From Telopea speciosissima (taxonomy: Eukaryota; Streptophyta; Magnoliopsida; Proteales; Proteaceae), in assembly GCF_018873765.1 (NCBI RefSeq), contig NC_057922.1, positions 15,203,563 through 15,267,562 on the forward strand: a DNA stretch of 64,000 bases, read 5' to 3'. The translations under genes and the position numbers were made by a program. The notes under the pieces were generated by a model that was given only the letters and a program-made list of their open reading frames with translations, was not told the DNA's origin and made no database searches. Each line of letters begins with the position of its first letter. Positions within the stretch are counted from its first letter, which is position 1. This document shows, one piece after another, positions 10,641-22,700 of the stretch.

Positions 10641-12363
10641 TTCCACTTTGTGGCTGATTGAATGGTCTTCCACGTGTTTGACATGTGATGAATAGATATC
10701 CTTTTACCAAAAAAAAAAAGTTCCACGAGTCTGGAAAATTGTAGATGGTTTAGCTGGGGTAAAACTGAGTTGAGTCAATACTCGGATGTTTTAAAATGGG
10801 ATGCATCTTGTTGTAACTAAATTTCCTAAAGTAAGGAATTGAGAAACTGTAACTTTCTTTTCTTTCTTGTCTTATTCTCAACGCATGAAAACCTTTTTTT
10901 TTATTTTTGCCATCTTATCCCACGAGTCTGGAAAGTTGTAAACCCTTTAGTTGGGGTAAAGTTGATTTTGAGTGAAGGACAAAGTTTTTCTCCTCCCATA
11001 GAGGATCGTTCACCCACCATCCTAGGGTTCACAAACCCCAATAGGATTTTAGTATTTTCCCAAAAGGTCCTTCAGTTAATACTTGGATGTTTTAAAATAG
11101 GGTGCTTTTCATTGTAATCAAAAGTGGTGAATTGAGAAGAAACAATTCCTTGAGTCAAAAGGGAAACTAAAGTTTTAAAAATGGGAAAAAGTCGGGCACA
11201 CTGTTGATGTATCATAAGTTAGCGCCCACGGTGTCTATCTCTCTTTTCCCCCTTTGAAATGATCCCCTTGCCCCTCTTGTATGATACCCCATCCTGGACC
11301 CCCCATTGGTGTCACCCGCTAGTTTACTGCACACGGGCGGTGTGTCTATCCCTCTCCCTTTAAAAGTAATTTAAAAGTGACCTTTAGTAAGTGTAGAATT
11401 GTTGTTTAATACGTATTTTTAATATGGGCGAGGATTGGGTATTCCACCAGTTTTCAATAAACTAGCGGTATGCATCAATCATAGGATTGGAGAAAGGAGG
11501 ACAAAGGAATCTTCTCCAAAGAGGGAGAAGAGAGGATGACATGGGCTCACCACCCTAGTGGTGTCTCATTCCTTTAGGCATGGTCACTGAAGAATCATTT
11601 GTCTGAGACATTCAGATGGTGTTGAGAGGATATTGGGAGCAAATAAGGGTAATTATTGATTTCGTACCATAAGGAGGGTAGACATTAATGACCCTCCATA
11701 GGTGTACTTTTCCTTTATCTATGGTGCATAAAACTTTCTCCGTATAATTTTCACCCACTTTAATTACAATTTATAATTAGATTTTCCATTTAAAAATATG
11801 CATATTTTGGGCAAGAGATCGTTTGCCTAGCCCTTGTACCAGTGTGGTGGCCAATGAGAGCTTACACAAAGGCATCAATATGGGTATGATTTTTTATTTT
11901 ATGAGAAGCGGGGCAATAATTTCAGCCACTCCTATGTCTGGGCATAAGCCCACACGACCAAGCACCATTCTTTTTCCCATATATATTTTAGTATCTTTAG
12001 AAAATTATGGAAACAAACGTATTTTAATGAAGACAATACGGCCACGTATGACATATAATATGCGTCATTGGGGCTCATTTGTTAATACTCTTGGTAAATA
12101 TGTCTTCTTCTTTGGAAATGGTTGGGCACACCCCACTTGTGTACCATTAGTTAGCGTTTGATGTGTGTCTCTCTCTTCCTCTTTTGAAATGACCCCTATT
12201 CCTCTTGTATGATGCCTTGTCTTGCACCCCCATTGGTGTTGCCAGTAAATTTATCGCTCACAAACAATGTGCCTATCCCTCTTGCTATTTTTTATTTGTG
12301 TTCATTTTTTCTATGCTCTCAAACTGGATGGGGCATATGAAATATAATAATAATAAGGAAGAA
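10641..12363. repeat. Intergenic repeat fragments, no gene
   Basis: Two diverged copies of one sequence occur at about 10720-10850 and 10918-11150 ('CCACGAGTCTGGAAA.TTGTA', '.GGATGTTTTAAAAT.GG', 'TAAGGAATTGAGAA'). The second copy is interrupted by a 'CTCCCATAGAGGATCGTTCA' block that recurs at about 24890-24970 and, inverted, at 26200-26270. 11820-11985 and 12120-12300 carry 'CCTTTGAAATGA.CCC' and 'GCCCACACGACC' stretches typical of the arms of the foldbacks that follow. The ORFs here are low-complexity and match nothing I know. Confidence 0.5.
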
Positions 12364-12530
12364 AGAACGCTACCCGGTTGTGCGCCTTACGTGGCGACCA
12401 CATCTAGACACCCAATTTGCCTTGCCCGCCTTGAAATGACCACCTTGCCCCCATCTAAAGGCGAAAATTATTGGGGCCCAAGGTGTTTTCTGTGTCTAGG
12501 TGTGGTCGCCACACAAGGCATGACCGAGTA
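12364..12530. mobile_element. Foldback element 1 of a tandem pair
   Basis: The left arm AGAACGCTACCCGGT plus 'GTGGCGACCACATCTAGACAC' pairs with right-arm 'GTGTCTAGGTGTGGTCGCCAC' and 'GACCGAGTAGCGTTCT'. The element is about 165 bp and flanked by TAATAATAATAAGG repeats. Confidence 0.8.
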
Positions 12531-12554
12531 GCGTTCTATTCCCCTAATAATAAT

Positions 12555-12745
12555 AAGGGAGAAAGAACGCTAACCAATCGCGTGGAGTGGCATGACGTGT
12601 ACCTACGCCCGGACATAGCCGCGCTAGAAATGATCGGCACACCCTTGGAAAGGTGGAAAGGACCAGGGGTGTGCCGGTCATTTTGCACGCGACTGTGTCT
12701 GGACGTAGGTACACATTGCGTCGTGCGATCGGTTAGTGTTTCTTT
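12555..12745. mobile_element. Foldback element 2 of a tandem pair
   Basis: Left AGAACGCTAACCAATCGCG and 'GTGTACCTACGCCCGGACATAG' pair with right 'CTGTGTCTGGACGTAGGTACAC' and 'CGATCGGTTAGTGTTTCT'. It shares the AGAACGCTA..CGGTCG terminus with its neighbour at 12364-12530 and lies directly next to it, separated by CCCCTAATAATAATAAGGG. Confidence 0.8.
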
Positions 12746-13720
12746 TCCCTAATAATAATAATAATAAATATATAATTCTTATTTTATAAATAAAAAACAA
12801 ATAGGAAAAATTGTAAGATTTCTCAAAATTGAATTTTATTTTAGCAAATTACTCATCCAAATTTTATTTAATCAAAATTCCTCAAAATAACGTTTGTTAT
12901 CACAAACTTACCCAAAACAGTGCCCAATTTACCATCGATCATCTGATGGAACAGCCATGACAATTGATTCTATCAATGTTTTTGAAACTCCGAGGTGGAA
13001 TGGAGCTACTGATGTTATATATGAAAAGATATGTGGCTTTGTTGGAGATTGAATTAGAATTTGAGATTTTTAATCCTGAAAATAGTTAAACAGCCAAAAC
13101 ATAGACACATAAAGAGATACATGCAGTCATATATTGCGTACATCGCACTCTATAAGGTCTTAGGTGTGCTGGTGGTTTCAGTCCATAAGATCACAACTTT
13201 TACACGTGGCAAGTTTTCCTGCCGCACCACAAGATTTCCGCTCAGGGGTACACCGTAGAGGAGCCCGATCCCACTGCGGCTCTGTCCTGAGTCTAAAACC
13301 CTTACCATCTGAAGCGAAGCGAAGCGCACAGCCATCAGCAGAGCTCTTCCCCAGGGTCGCCGTTGAAGGAGCACTTGTCTTCCCCGAGAGCAGTTGAACT
13401 TCCTCCGGTATATACATCTCTCTCCTCTCCTCTCCTCTCTCTCTCTCTCTGTCTCTCTCTTGTTCCTTCTGTTAAAGTACCATGAGCGGTTGAGTCTCCC
13501 AAGTCCCACTCCCAACTCCCAAGTCACAACACCACCTTCGCCTTCATTAACTCTCTCTGTCTTGTAAGCTATAGCTATGTAATGATACCATTTTGAGATA
13601 TTATTTTTCTATTTTACAAAACATTGCCTTTAGATTACTCTTGTGGTTGGATTAATTTATAATAATCTTTGCAGACGGCTAGAAGAGAGATTGTATTCAG
13701 TCTGTTGAGTTCTATAGGCC
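12746..13720 (+). promoter_or_regulatory. RRP15 upstream region and 5' UTR with a likely leader intron
   Basis: A/T-rich to about 13000, then a mixed-composition stretch with GCGAAGCGAAGCGC at about 13313-13326 and a (CT)n tract at 13421-13462. TCCTCCG|GTATAT at 13407/13408 and TTTGCAG|ACGG at 13674/13675 look like a donor and acceptor, implying a roughly 267-nt intron in the 5' UTR. Short ATG-started frames upstream (such as the ATG near 13482) would lie in that intron. No clear TATA box was identified. Confidence 0.5.
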
Positions 13721-16700
13721 ATGGCTGAAGCAAGCCATCTGCAAGAAAAAACAGATGGCTCGAAAAAGAGGAGGGCTGGGAAAAGTAAAGGTCGTAAGGC
13801 GAAGAAAAGAGTAAAATCGTTTCCAGGTACTGGAGATAGGGTTAGAGTAGACAAGAAAATGCAAAAACTGTTTCGCAGAAGGGCAAAAGAGTATAATTCC
13901 GACGACGAGGACGACGAGCAGCCCACCTCGGAAGTGGGAGAAGCAAGTAATAGAGTTCTTGGTCAAAAAGAGGTTTTGGAGGGGAATTCCAGTGGAGATG
14001 AAGAAGAGAATGGTCCAGGTGGTAGTGGAAACGAGGGTTCTGAAGAAGATGATGGAAATAGAAATCAGCCAGGAATTACAAAGTTTGTGGAAGGCTGTAG
14101 AGCATTTAAAATAGCCTTTATGAAGATCACTAGGAAGAACAATTTGCCAGATAATCCCCTGGTAAATAAACAGCCTGAGTTGTTTACCACCATTTATATT
14201 CACCTTTAACAACTGAATTTTCTATTGTTCAATGAGTATCTTTGCAGGGTCCTGTCCTGTCGGCACAGAAGAAGCTTGTTGTAAAGAAGCTTGCTGAAGA
14301 GGAAGCTGAATGGAAGGCTAAAGGGGAAGCCAAGAAGGAGAAACAGTTGGTAATTTGTTAAAAAAATTCCTACTGTGCTTTTTCAATAATCTGATTCAAT
14401 TTAGTGTTGCTTAATGTTCTTGTATTTAAAAAACGCAAAAGTTTTTCTACACCAGCAAGTCTAGTGGATATTCTGGAATCAAACCAAGTTTTGCCACGTG
14501 GAAGGCTGATCTGGCAATTTCGACCATGTAGATATCTAGGACATGGTCTAAATTGGTCACGTTAAATTTCAGATTCAGATCTAATCATAAACTTTCACAT
14601 GTATTTGCCTATTTCCATGGTTCACTTGTCAATTTCTTGTTAGAAAAATTACATTTCTTCACTGGAATTTCAACTATTTATTTTGCCACTTGGCCAACTC
14701 CGTTTCAGCTGAAACTTGGCTTGTGAGCAGTTGATCTTGGGGTCTAACTGTTCATAAAATTTTTGCTCTATCCAATCTGCCATGTGGCATATATTTGTGC
14801 CGATCTAGACATACCCTCTAGACTTGTTGGACTAGACAAACCTTCTCCCCCAAAAAAAAATTTCAGAAACTTGAATTTTGTTAGATTCAATTAATTATGT
14901 TCATATTTTTCATGCCTTCCGTAAATCCAGGTGCGAGAGAAGGGGCATGTGAAACCTGCTAATTTCTTGGATTCACATGAAAAGTTTCTTCTCGGGGTTG
15001 CAACAAAAGGAGGTATTATTATATATATTTTGTCGGTGAACTTTTGTTTTAACACGAATTCCATGTCTACATCAGATTTTGTGCTGCCCTCGTCTAACTC
15101 CATTTGCCTCTCCATTTTTTACGCTGGAGCTCAGTTGTTAAGTTATTCAATGCTGTAAGTTGGTATCTTTTTCTTTTTTTTTTCACCTTGCCACTCTACT
15201 TTTAAACAACTGGCTAATGAACTCATTGGGGGGATTCTGCACAGGTCAACAAAGCGCAACATGCTCAGAAAGGATTAAATCCTTCAAGATTTAAAGATGC
15301 TAAAGGTAGACTAAATTGCTAATTGGAATGAGAAGTAGAAGATTAAAATGTTGTTTGTGTCATAATTCTTGCAGTTGAGTTCAGAATCATAACTCTGAGA
15401 ATTGTGATAATCTTCAGATTTTGGTAGTTTGAATAGTTCCTTTTTGTGATACTTTATTTTTTTTCCCATTTGCTTTTAAGAGTGATTGTTCAATTGGCAT
15501 GTGGTATTGAATTCTTCTACCCTCTTTCAGAAGAATATTGAGATTATTTTGCTTTCTAGTTTCATTAGAATGAAAAGAAAAGATTATTTGAATGTGGGAA
15601 ATAGGTGAAGTTTGTAAAATTATTTGAATATGGGGAAATAGTAAAAGGTCTTTCACGATTGTTGCATTATTCTTTATGTTCAAAATAATAGTCAATTTTC
15701 CCATGTCAAAGGAAGGATCTCCTTTTAACATATGAATATTAGGATTCAGTTTCACAGTTGACATTCATCAGTTTATCTGCTTTCACTGATGAGATTCAGT
15801 TATTGACAGAAAGGGTGATGAAAAGTTCTGCTAATTGCAAACAGGGACAGATTCTACTTGTATTATATAAAAGCCTTTCCTTTCTAAACTTATTTCTGTT
15901 AATCCCATTTTTATGTTTGTTGACTATTGTACCGTGAGGGGGGAGAGTTAGTGTCAAGTCAAGAGTGGGAGAATTTAAATTCCAGAAACGTCCTCCCCTT
16001 CAAAATGTATTTCCTGTTTAATCCTTGATCCTCTATTCTTGCCAAAAGGGGTCCTAAACTGTTCTGACAATTATGAAATTGCCACTGCAGCATTTATTCA
16101 AATTTTAATCACTCGTAGTGGCCCCAGAGCAATCTAATTAAGGATGTTGGAGCCCTAGGTTGCATTAGAGGAAAGGGGGAATGGAGAGAAGCTCCTTAAT
16201 TTCAATGTTACTAAAAGAGAAGACCAGGAATTGGTTCAGAAGTGGCTTTTGTGATTGATGCATAGAGGTGTGGGCTGGAGGAGAGTGAGCGAAAGACTTT
16301 TTCCAATGGATGAGTAGACGGGTTTTGTTTTGGACGTGTCAAGTGGAAATTTATAGTTCTTGATTTTGAATTGATCAGTATGACAATGCATTGCATATTG
16401 TTGGGATCGTGATTTAAGCAAAAAGCCGTGGGAGAAAGAAAGAGGGGTCGGGAGATTGTGGTGGATGCACGGATGTGGTTTTGGACTTTGTGGAAATCGA
16501 TAGTCCTTGACCTTGAAGACATCATTACATGCTTTTTTTTTTGGGTCTTAAGTGAAGAATCATGCAACCTGGGCTCACTCTAGTTTGAAGTTCAATCCCT
16601 CCTGTTGGTATAATGCTCTGGCCTTTGTAGATCCATTTAAAGCTGATTAATGTGGGTTGCTGGGAAAGGTTGCCAATGCCCATGAGCCATGAACGTTGCG

Positions 16701-19700
16701 GAGGAACCCTTAGGTTTTTGGGGCATTGGATTCTCACCAATGTTGGCGTTACTCAAGCTGACATTCTCGCTTCCGCTTCGTCCATACCTGCTTGTGCGGG
16801 TGCTTCCCTCTAAGGCGGAACGCTCCCCTACCGATGCATTTTTACATCCCACAGCTTCGGCAGATCGCTTAGCCCCGTTCATCTTCGGCGCAAGAGCGCT
16901 CGATCAGTGAGCTATTACGCACTCTTTCAAGGGTAGCTGCTTCTAGGCAAACCTCCTGGCTGTCTCTGCACCCCTACCTCCTTTATCACTGAGCGATTAG
17001 TTAGGGGCCTTAGCTGGTGATCCGGGCTGTTTCCCTCTCGACGATGAAGCTTATCCCCCATCGTCTCATTGGCCGACCTTGACCCCTTTTTTGGGGGGGT
17101 CATATCTTATTCAGAGTTTGCCTCGATTTGGTACCGCTCTCGCGGCCCCGCTCCCTTATCAGTGTATGGACAGCTATCTCTCGAGCACAGGTTTAGGTTC
17201 GGCCTCAATGGGAAAATGGAGCACCTAACAACGCATCTTCACAGACTAAGAACTACGAGATCACCCCTTTCATTCTAGGGTGACGGAGGGATCGTACCAT
17301 TAGAGCCTTTTTTTTTAATGCTTTTCCGGAGGTTTGGAGAAAGCTGCAATCAATAGGTCGACAAGCCTCCCTTCCCGAAAGGAAGAACGTGAAATTCTTT
17401 TTCCTTTCCGCAGCTCGAGGCATTTTCTCTACCCCTTCTTACCCTGAAAAAGCAAGGTCACCTTGCGTCCTTGAACCGATAACCATCTTTCGGCTAACCT
17501 AGCCTCCTCCGTCCCTCGGGACCAACAAGAGGTAGTATAGGAATATTCACCTGTTGTCCATCGACTACACCTTTCGGCCTGATCTTAGGCCCTGACTCAC
17601 CCTCCGTGGACAAACCTTGCGGAGGAACCCTTAGGTTTTCGGGGCATTGGATTCTCACCAATGTTTGCGTTACTCAAGCCGAAATTCTCGCTTAATGTGG
17701 GTTGCTGGGAAAGGTTGCCAATGCCCATGAGCCATGGGGGTTGAAACTTCCAAATGAAGAAAGTGGTCATTGAGAAAAATAAATGTCTTATTGAAAGTCA
17801 AAAGAGTTTGTCCACCAAAATGACCAAAGTACCACAAAATTCAGATGCTGTTACTGCTGGCCTCGTTGACCAAGCTTGAATGATTGCTATTGAGTTCCTG
17901 GGAATCAAAAACACATTCTGAACTCCACATGAAAGTTGGGAGTACCACTGTTGAACAGAAGAGCTGCATTTGAAGCATTAATTTGGGATTTTATACAATT
18001 CTATATATTAAACATCAAACTGTTAGTATATTATCTTTATATGCACGATCCACTAGAAAAATGTGCCTTTGGTAACTTGAAAGGATAAGGCTCGAAATGG
18101 CATGCCGTGTAGATAACCCTGAGGAAGTGGAAAATGAATGAGATAATTTGCTTCACAAAATCTTGTTTCTACTCTGGCATGGACATCAAAAGTATCCAAC
18201 CTTACGAGGAGATTAGCCAAAGTGTCAACCTCGCGACATTTGAATTCCTTGCAGTCAATAATATCCTTCCCACAGAGTATATAATTTTATTCTGTTCTTA
18301 AGTTATGTGGTTTTCCTATTTATTATAGTCGAAACCCATTAGTTTTCCTCAGATCTCAAAATAGAAAAAATCATGGTTGCATTTCCACCCCCCAAAAAGC
18401 ATAAATAATTAATATGGTTTCCTAAAAGATGTTTAATGAATATACTCATGGTGCTGTTGGAATCCTTGTTCTCATAACAATAGGGGTGGTGCCTTTTTCC
18501 ACTATTTGTTTTTCTTGGTTGTACATATTTTGTGCAAAGTTAATTTGGTAAATATGTTGTTGACTCTGACAGCATTGGGAAAGCGAAGGAAAGATGCCTT
18601 CTTCTCGGAGCTACGCAAGACAGCATCACACACTACTAGCACTAAGGTAGGAATCAATCCTCTTCCAATCCCCCCCCCCCCTTCCCAAAAAAAGAAGAGT
18701 AAAGGTTTATTTTCTGTGTTTGCATTTACTTCAGGATCTGCAGCTTGATTAGGGAATAGGAAATATGTGCCTTGAGCTTTCTACCACCTTGATTCAACCT
18801 CTCCTCCCCCGCCCACCCCAAAAAATAAAATAAAAAATGAAAGCATAAATCATACTTAATTGGTTCTACACAACAGATTATGACTAAATCTTCTTTTCTG
18901 AGAGATTACAAGATATCCAAAGAGGAATAAAACAAAAACAATAAACATTTTCAAAGACAACAGCTGCTTATTTAAACAGAACCCAGAAAGAGCATTACCT
19001 GTAATATCTCCTCCCTTAGTCTTCTAAACATCATCTGAACTCTTGAACAGAAGAAATGAAACTCACATCCATTCAACTCAGGTCTGACTTTAGCCAATCA
19101 TGAGTTGTATCCTTCACAACAGAGCATAACTAATGCAGTGCTAATCCTTGACAAATAAAATCCAGTGGGAGATCAGCTTGCAACAGGATCGCAGGGAAAA
19201 GGGACAAATTGGATTTAAATAACTCAAAAAGGACTTGTCTGGTTAGGCTCAAATTTTGGTCAAAGGTCTATTATGACTGAGGATCAGTCCTGCAAAGTGT
19301 CACTGGAATATGAGGGTTAGATTCTTGGTTATGATAATCCTACTTGAGGAAGGACGACTCAACAACTATAGAATCTGTGGACAGAATGGGGGTTCAAACC
19401 AATGATTAATTAAGGCTCTAACATTTGAATTACCTGTAATGGGAAGTAGGAACAAAACAGCCAAAACAGAGTCAACAATCTTAAGATTTAACAAATGCTA
19501 GTTGCAGCAGGATTTCTAGTATTAATTGGAAAGTTCAGATTTTTGGAACCATCATAACATTCAGAACTAATAACAGAACAGAGAACTGAAATCAGAAATC
19601 AGAAATTAGAGATCAATTTTAAAATAAAAAATTTGGAAAAAACCAAGTTGAAGTAGAAAACTAGAATTCAATGAGGGTTTAGTTTCAATTTAAAAAATAG

Positions 19701-22700
19701 AAAGAAAAGATAGAATGGACATGATTAGAAATCATCACCTGATCTGCAGGGCTGGAATCACCATCAAGGGTTCCTGGAATATCGCCACTAGAGGTCCTAC
19801 TGAATCAGCATAGCAGGGAGCATTCCAAATCACCACAGAACCAAAGGATGAAGCCATAATCTCATTCATCAAATTCGTGTACAAGGCATAGCCCTTCATA
19901 TGCTTTGATAGAAAACTCAAAACAGGAATCAAACTAGACCTAAAACTTGTCCAGCCAATAGCTTACTTGAAGGTAGCCTATTGCTACTAAAGCTCAACCT
20001 AAAATAAAAGAAAACCAATTAAAACAAGGTTGGACTCAGAGACTTAAACCAGCCCAACTAAAACACTTTAATAAAACTGAATATAAAGAAGAAAAAAAAA
20101 GACTCAACTAAATTAATAAAGTAAATCCTGTATTCATTCCTCCTACTCTTACTTAGGCTCCTTAAAGTGACCTATTAAAAAAGCACACACATTGGATTAA
20201 AGGCCCAACATGTATAGAAACCAACCCATGGTTTATTTCCACTAAAATAAGCCCATTTTTGTTGTACTTTCATCAATTCTCATCGGATTGAAAAAAACTC
20301 GTTCACGAGTTTTGTAGTGACACTGAATCAGACCCGCACGATCATTCTTCAATCTGAAATTGAGTTTTGATTTTCGCAAACAATAAGACGGAAATCAGCA
20401 ACAAACTTAAACAAATTAGAAACTACTAATTATGGAAACTTCTAAATTGCACAGACCCAGCTGACTGGTCAAAGAGGATCCTAGCAGAATTGTGGAGCAT
20501 CTATGACTGATCAAGGTGGATCTTTAACCAGATCGTGGGGCATCTCAGATCCCTTCTTTGCTGACTCGAGTTGGCCATGCTGGGCTGGCTCGAGCTGGTC
20601 CATTGGCCCAAAGAGGGGCCTGGTCCTTTGTGTCTTATACTGGCCAGGATCTACGTCACCCTCTATAATCCTTCCATGGTGTGCTTTGATATCAAATAAT
20701 GCAGAGCTAATCCTGAATCAGTGAATTCCAATCGGAGATCAGCTTGCGACAGGATTTCATGGAAAAAGGCCAAATCAAATAAAAAAAATTATTTAACTCG
20801 AAAAGGACCGGTCTGATTATTGCTCAAATTATGGACAAAGGTCTATTATGAATTGACGATCAGTCCAGTAAAGTGTCACTGGAATCTGAGGGTTAGATTA
20901 GTAATCCTACTTAGGGAAGGACAACTCAACAACTGCAGAGTTGGACAGAAAGGGGTTCAAACCAATGATCAATTAAGGCTCTAATAGTTGAATAACCAGT
21001 AATGGAAAGTAAGAACAAAACAGCCAAAACAGATTCAGAAATTTGAAGATTTAACAAATCCTAGTTGGAACAGGATTTGTAGTTCTCAAAATTTGAAACC
21101 GTCACAAGATTTAGAATTAATAGCAGAACAAAGAACTGAAATCAGAAATCAGAGATCAAATTTTCAAGGGTAAATTACATATGAAGTGCCTAAGGATGTC
21201 AACGGATATTCGAAAATCCGTATTTGATCTGCGTTCGTATCTGTTTATTAGGAGAATCCAAATCCGTCCTAAACTAATCGGATACGAATATGATAATCTC
21301 CCTATCCGACCGATTATTATCCGATTCGTTTAGCAATCCGATGGTAAGAAAATATCTGAAATACATCTCTGTGTTCGTCTATCCTTTTAAGTTACCTTAT
21401 TGGATTTTGTTGTCTTATTTTTATGAATTTATGAGTTAAGATAATGTGATTCTTTTTCTAGTTTTTCTATTGGTTTATATACATTGTTTTTTGCAATGTG
21501 ATACATGGAATCACATATCTATTAAAATAAATACAAGATAAAATCAAAAGTAAAAAACGTAAGAAAATCAAATACTAAGAAGAGTAGAATAAATGGTAGT
21601 TGCTGAACTCTCAAGTCTCAACCCTAACCCTCATCATAAAAACGGTAAAGATGTCAATGGATAGTTGGAAATTCGTATTTGATCCGTGTTCATATCCATT
21701 TAGGAGAATCTGTATTAAAAAAATACTATCCGGAAACTATCCGAATCCATCCGAAAACCGATAGGATATTATCCGAATCCGTCCAAATATAATCGGATAC
21801 AAATATGATAATGCCACTATCCGACCGAATTCGATCCGTTTACATCCCTAGAAATGTCCAATCTTTGACAAAATGATGTTTTAGGTACCTCATCTTTTAA
21901 AAGTGACATTTGGGGTTCCCTATCAGGTTAGTCCTACCACAAACTGAATAAATTTCCAATTTACCCTTTAACAACTCCCACTTCCCATCTCCGCCCTCTA
22001 CATCCCATCCCCATCACCGGCCCACCCCATCGGTTCCACCTCCACCCCTTCACAACTGTCAATCTCTTTGTGTTTGTTTTTGGAGTGCTTTTGTCCTGGG
22101 TTTACTGAGTGTTAGACGTGGAGAATACCCTTTAGTTTGCGCCAGGGTGGAGAAGGGGTATTAGAAGTAGCAAATATTTCAGACTTCTCTTCTTCGGTTT
22201 CCTGCAAATAGCAACGGCACCACTCCCCTATTGCTGTTGCTACCATTTGACTTTGAGCTCACCAGTAACACGAAATTTGCTTCTTATTTCTGTACGTCGA
22301 CCGCAAGAGGACGTGAGCATCATTGATGCAGCTCAATACGCAGATGAAAATCATTCTTTCTTCTTTTCTTGGCCTCTGGCGAGTGGGTCTGGAAAATAAC
22401 AGATCTTTGTTGTAATGGGTTTCTCTTTCTGGAGCTATAAATTCTATGAAATGAGTCTTAGATTGCAAGAAAAGATCTAGCTAGATAGGAGCAGAAAACG
22501 GAAAAGAAAGAGTAAAGCCCTTTCTTTATTAATGTATCGTCCTAGTGTGTCATTTATGTGTTTATGAGTGAGCGTGGAATAATTTTGCATCATTAGCCTT
22601 AGCCGCGACTGATTTCTTGGTTCTGGGTTTCCTGCAAATAACGATGCCACCACAACCGCCACCAACCATGCTGCCGTGGTTGACCTGATCTCTCAGATCC

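Noticed and set aside
13712-14212. A 166-codon frame on minus opposite RRP15 exon 1
   Set aside because: It mirrors the real coding exon and resembles no family.
16637-17278. Open frames inside the 16.6-17.3 kb segment as genes, or the segment as a live rRNA gene
   Set aside because: The sequence is reverse-complement plastid 23S rDNA and spacer in rearranged order with a flanking duplication; it lacks the complete rRNA.
16692-17691. Mitochondrial rather than plastid origin of the organelle insertion
   Set aside because: The 23S wording (GGAGGTAGGGGTGCAGAGAC, ATGGACAACAGGTGAATATT type) follows the plastid form as I remember it. A mitochondrial copy of plastid DNA as donor cannot be excluded without alignment.
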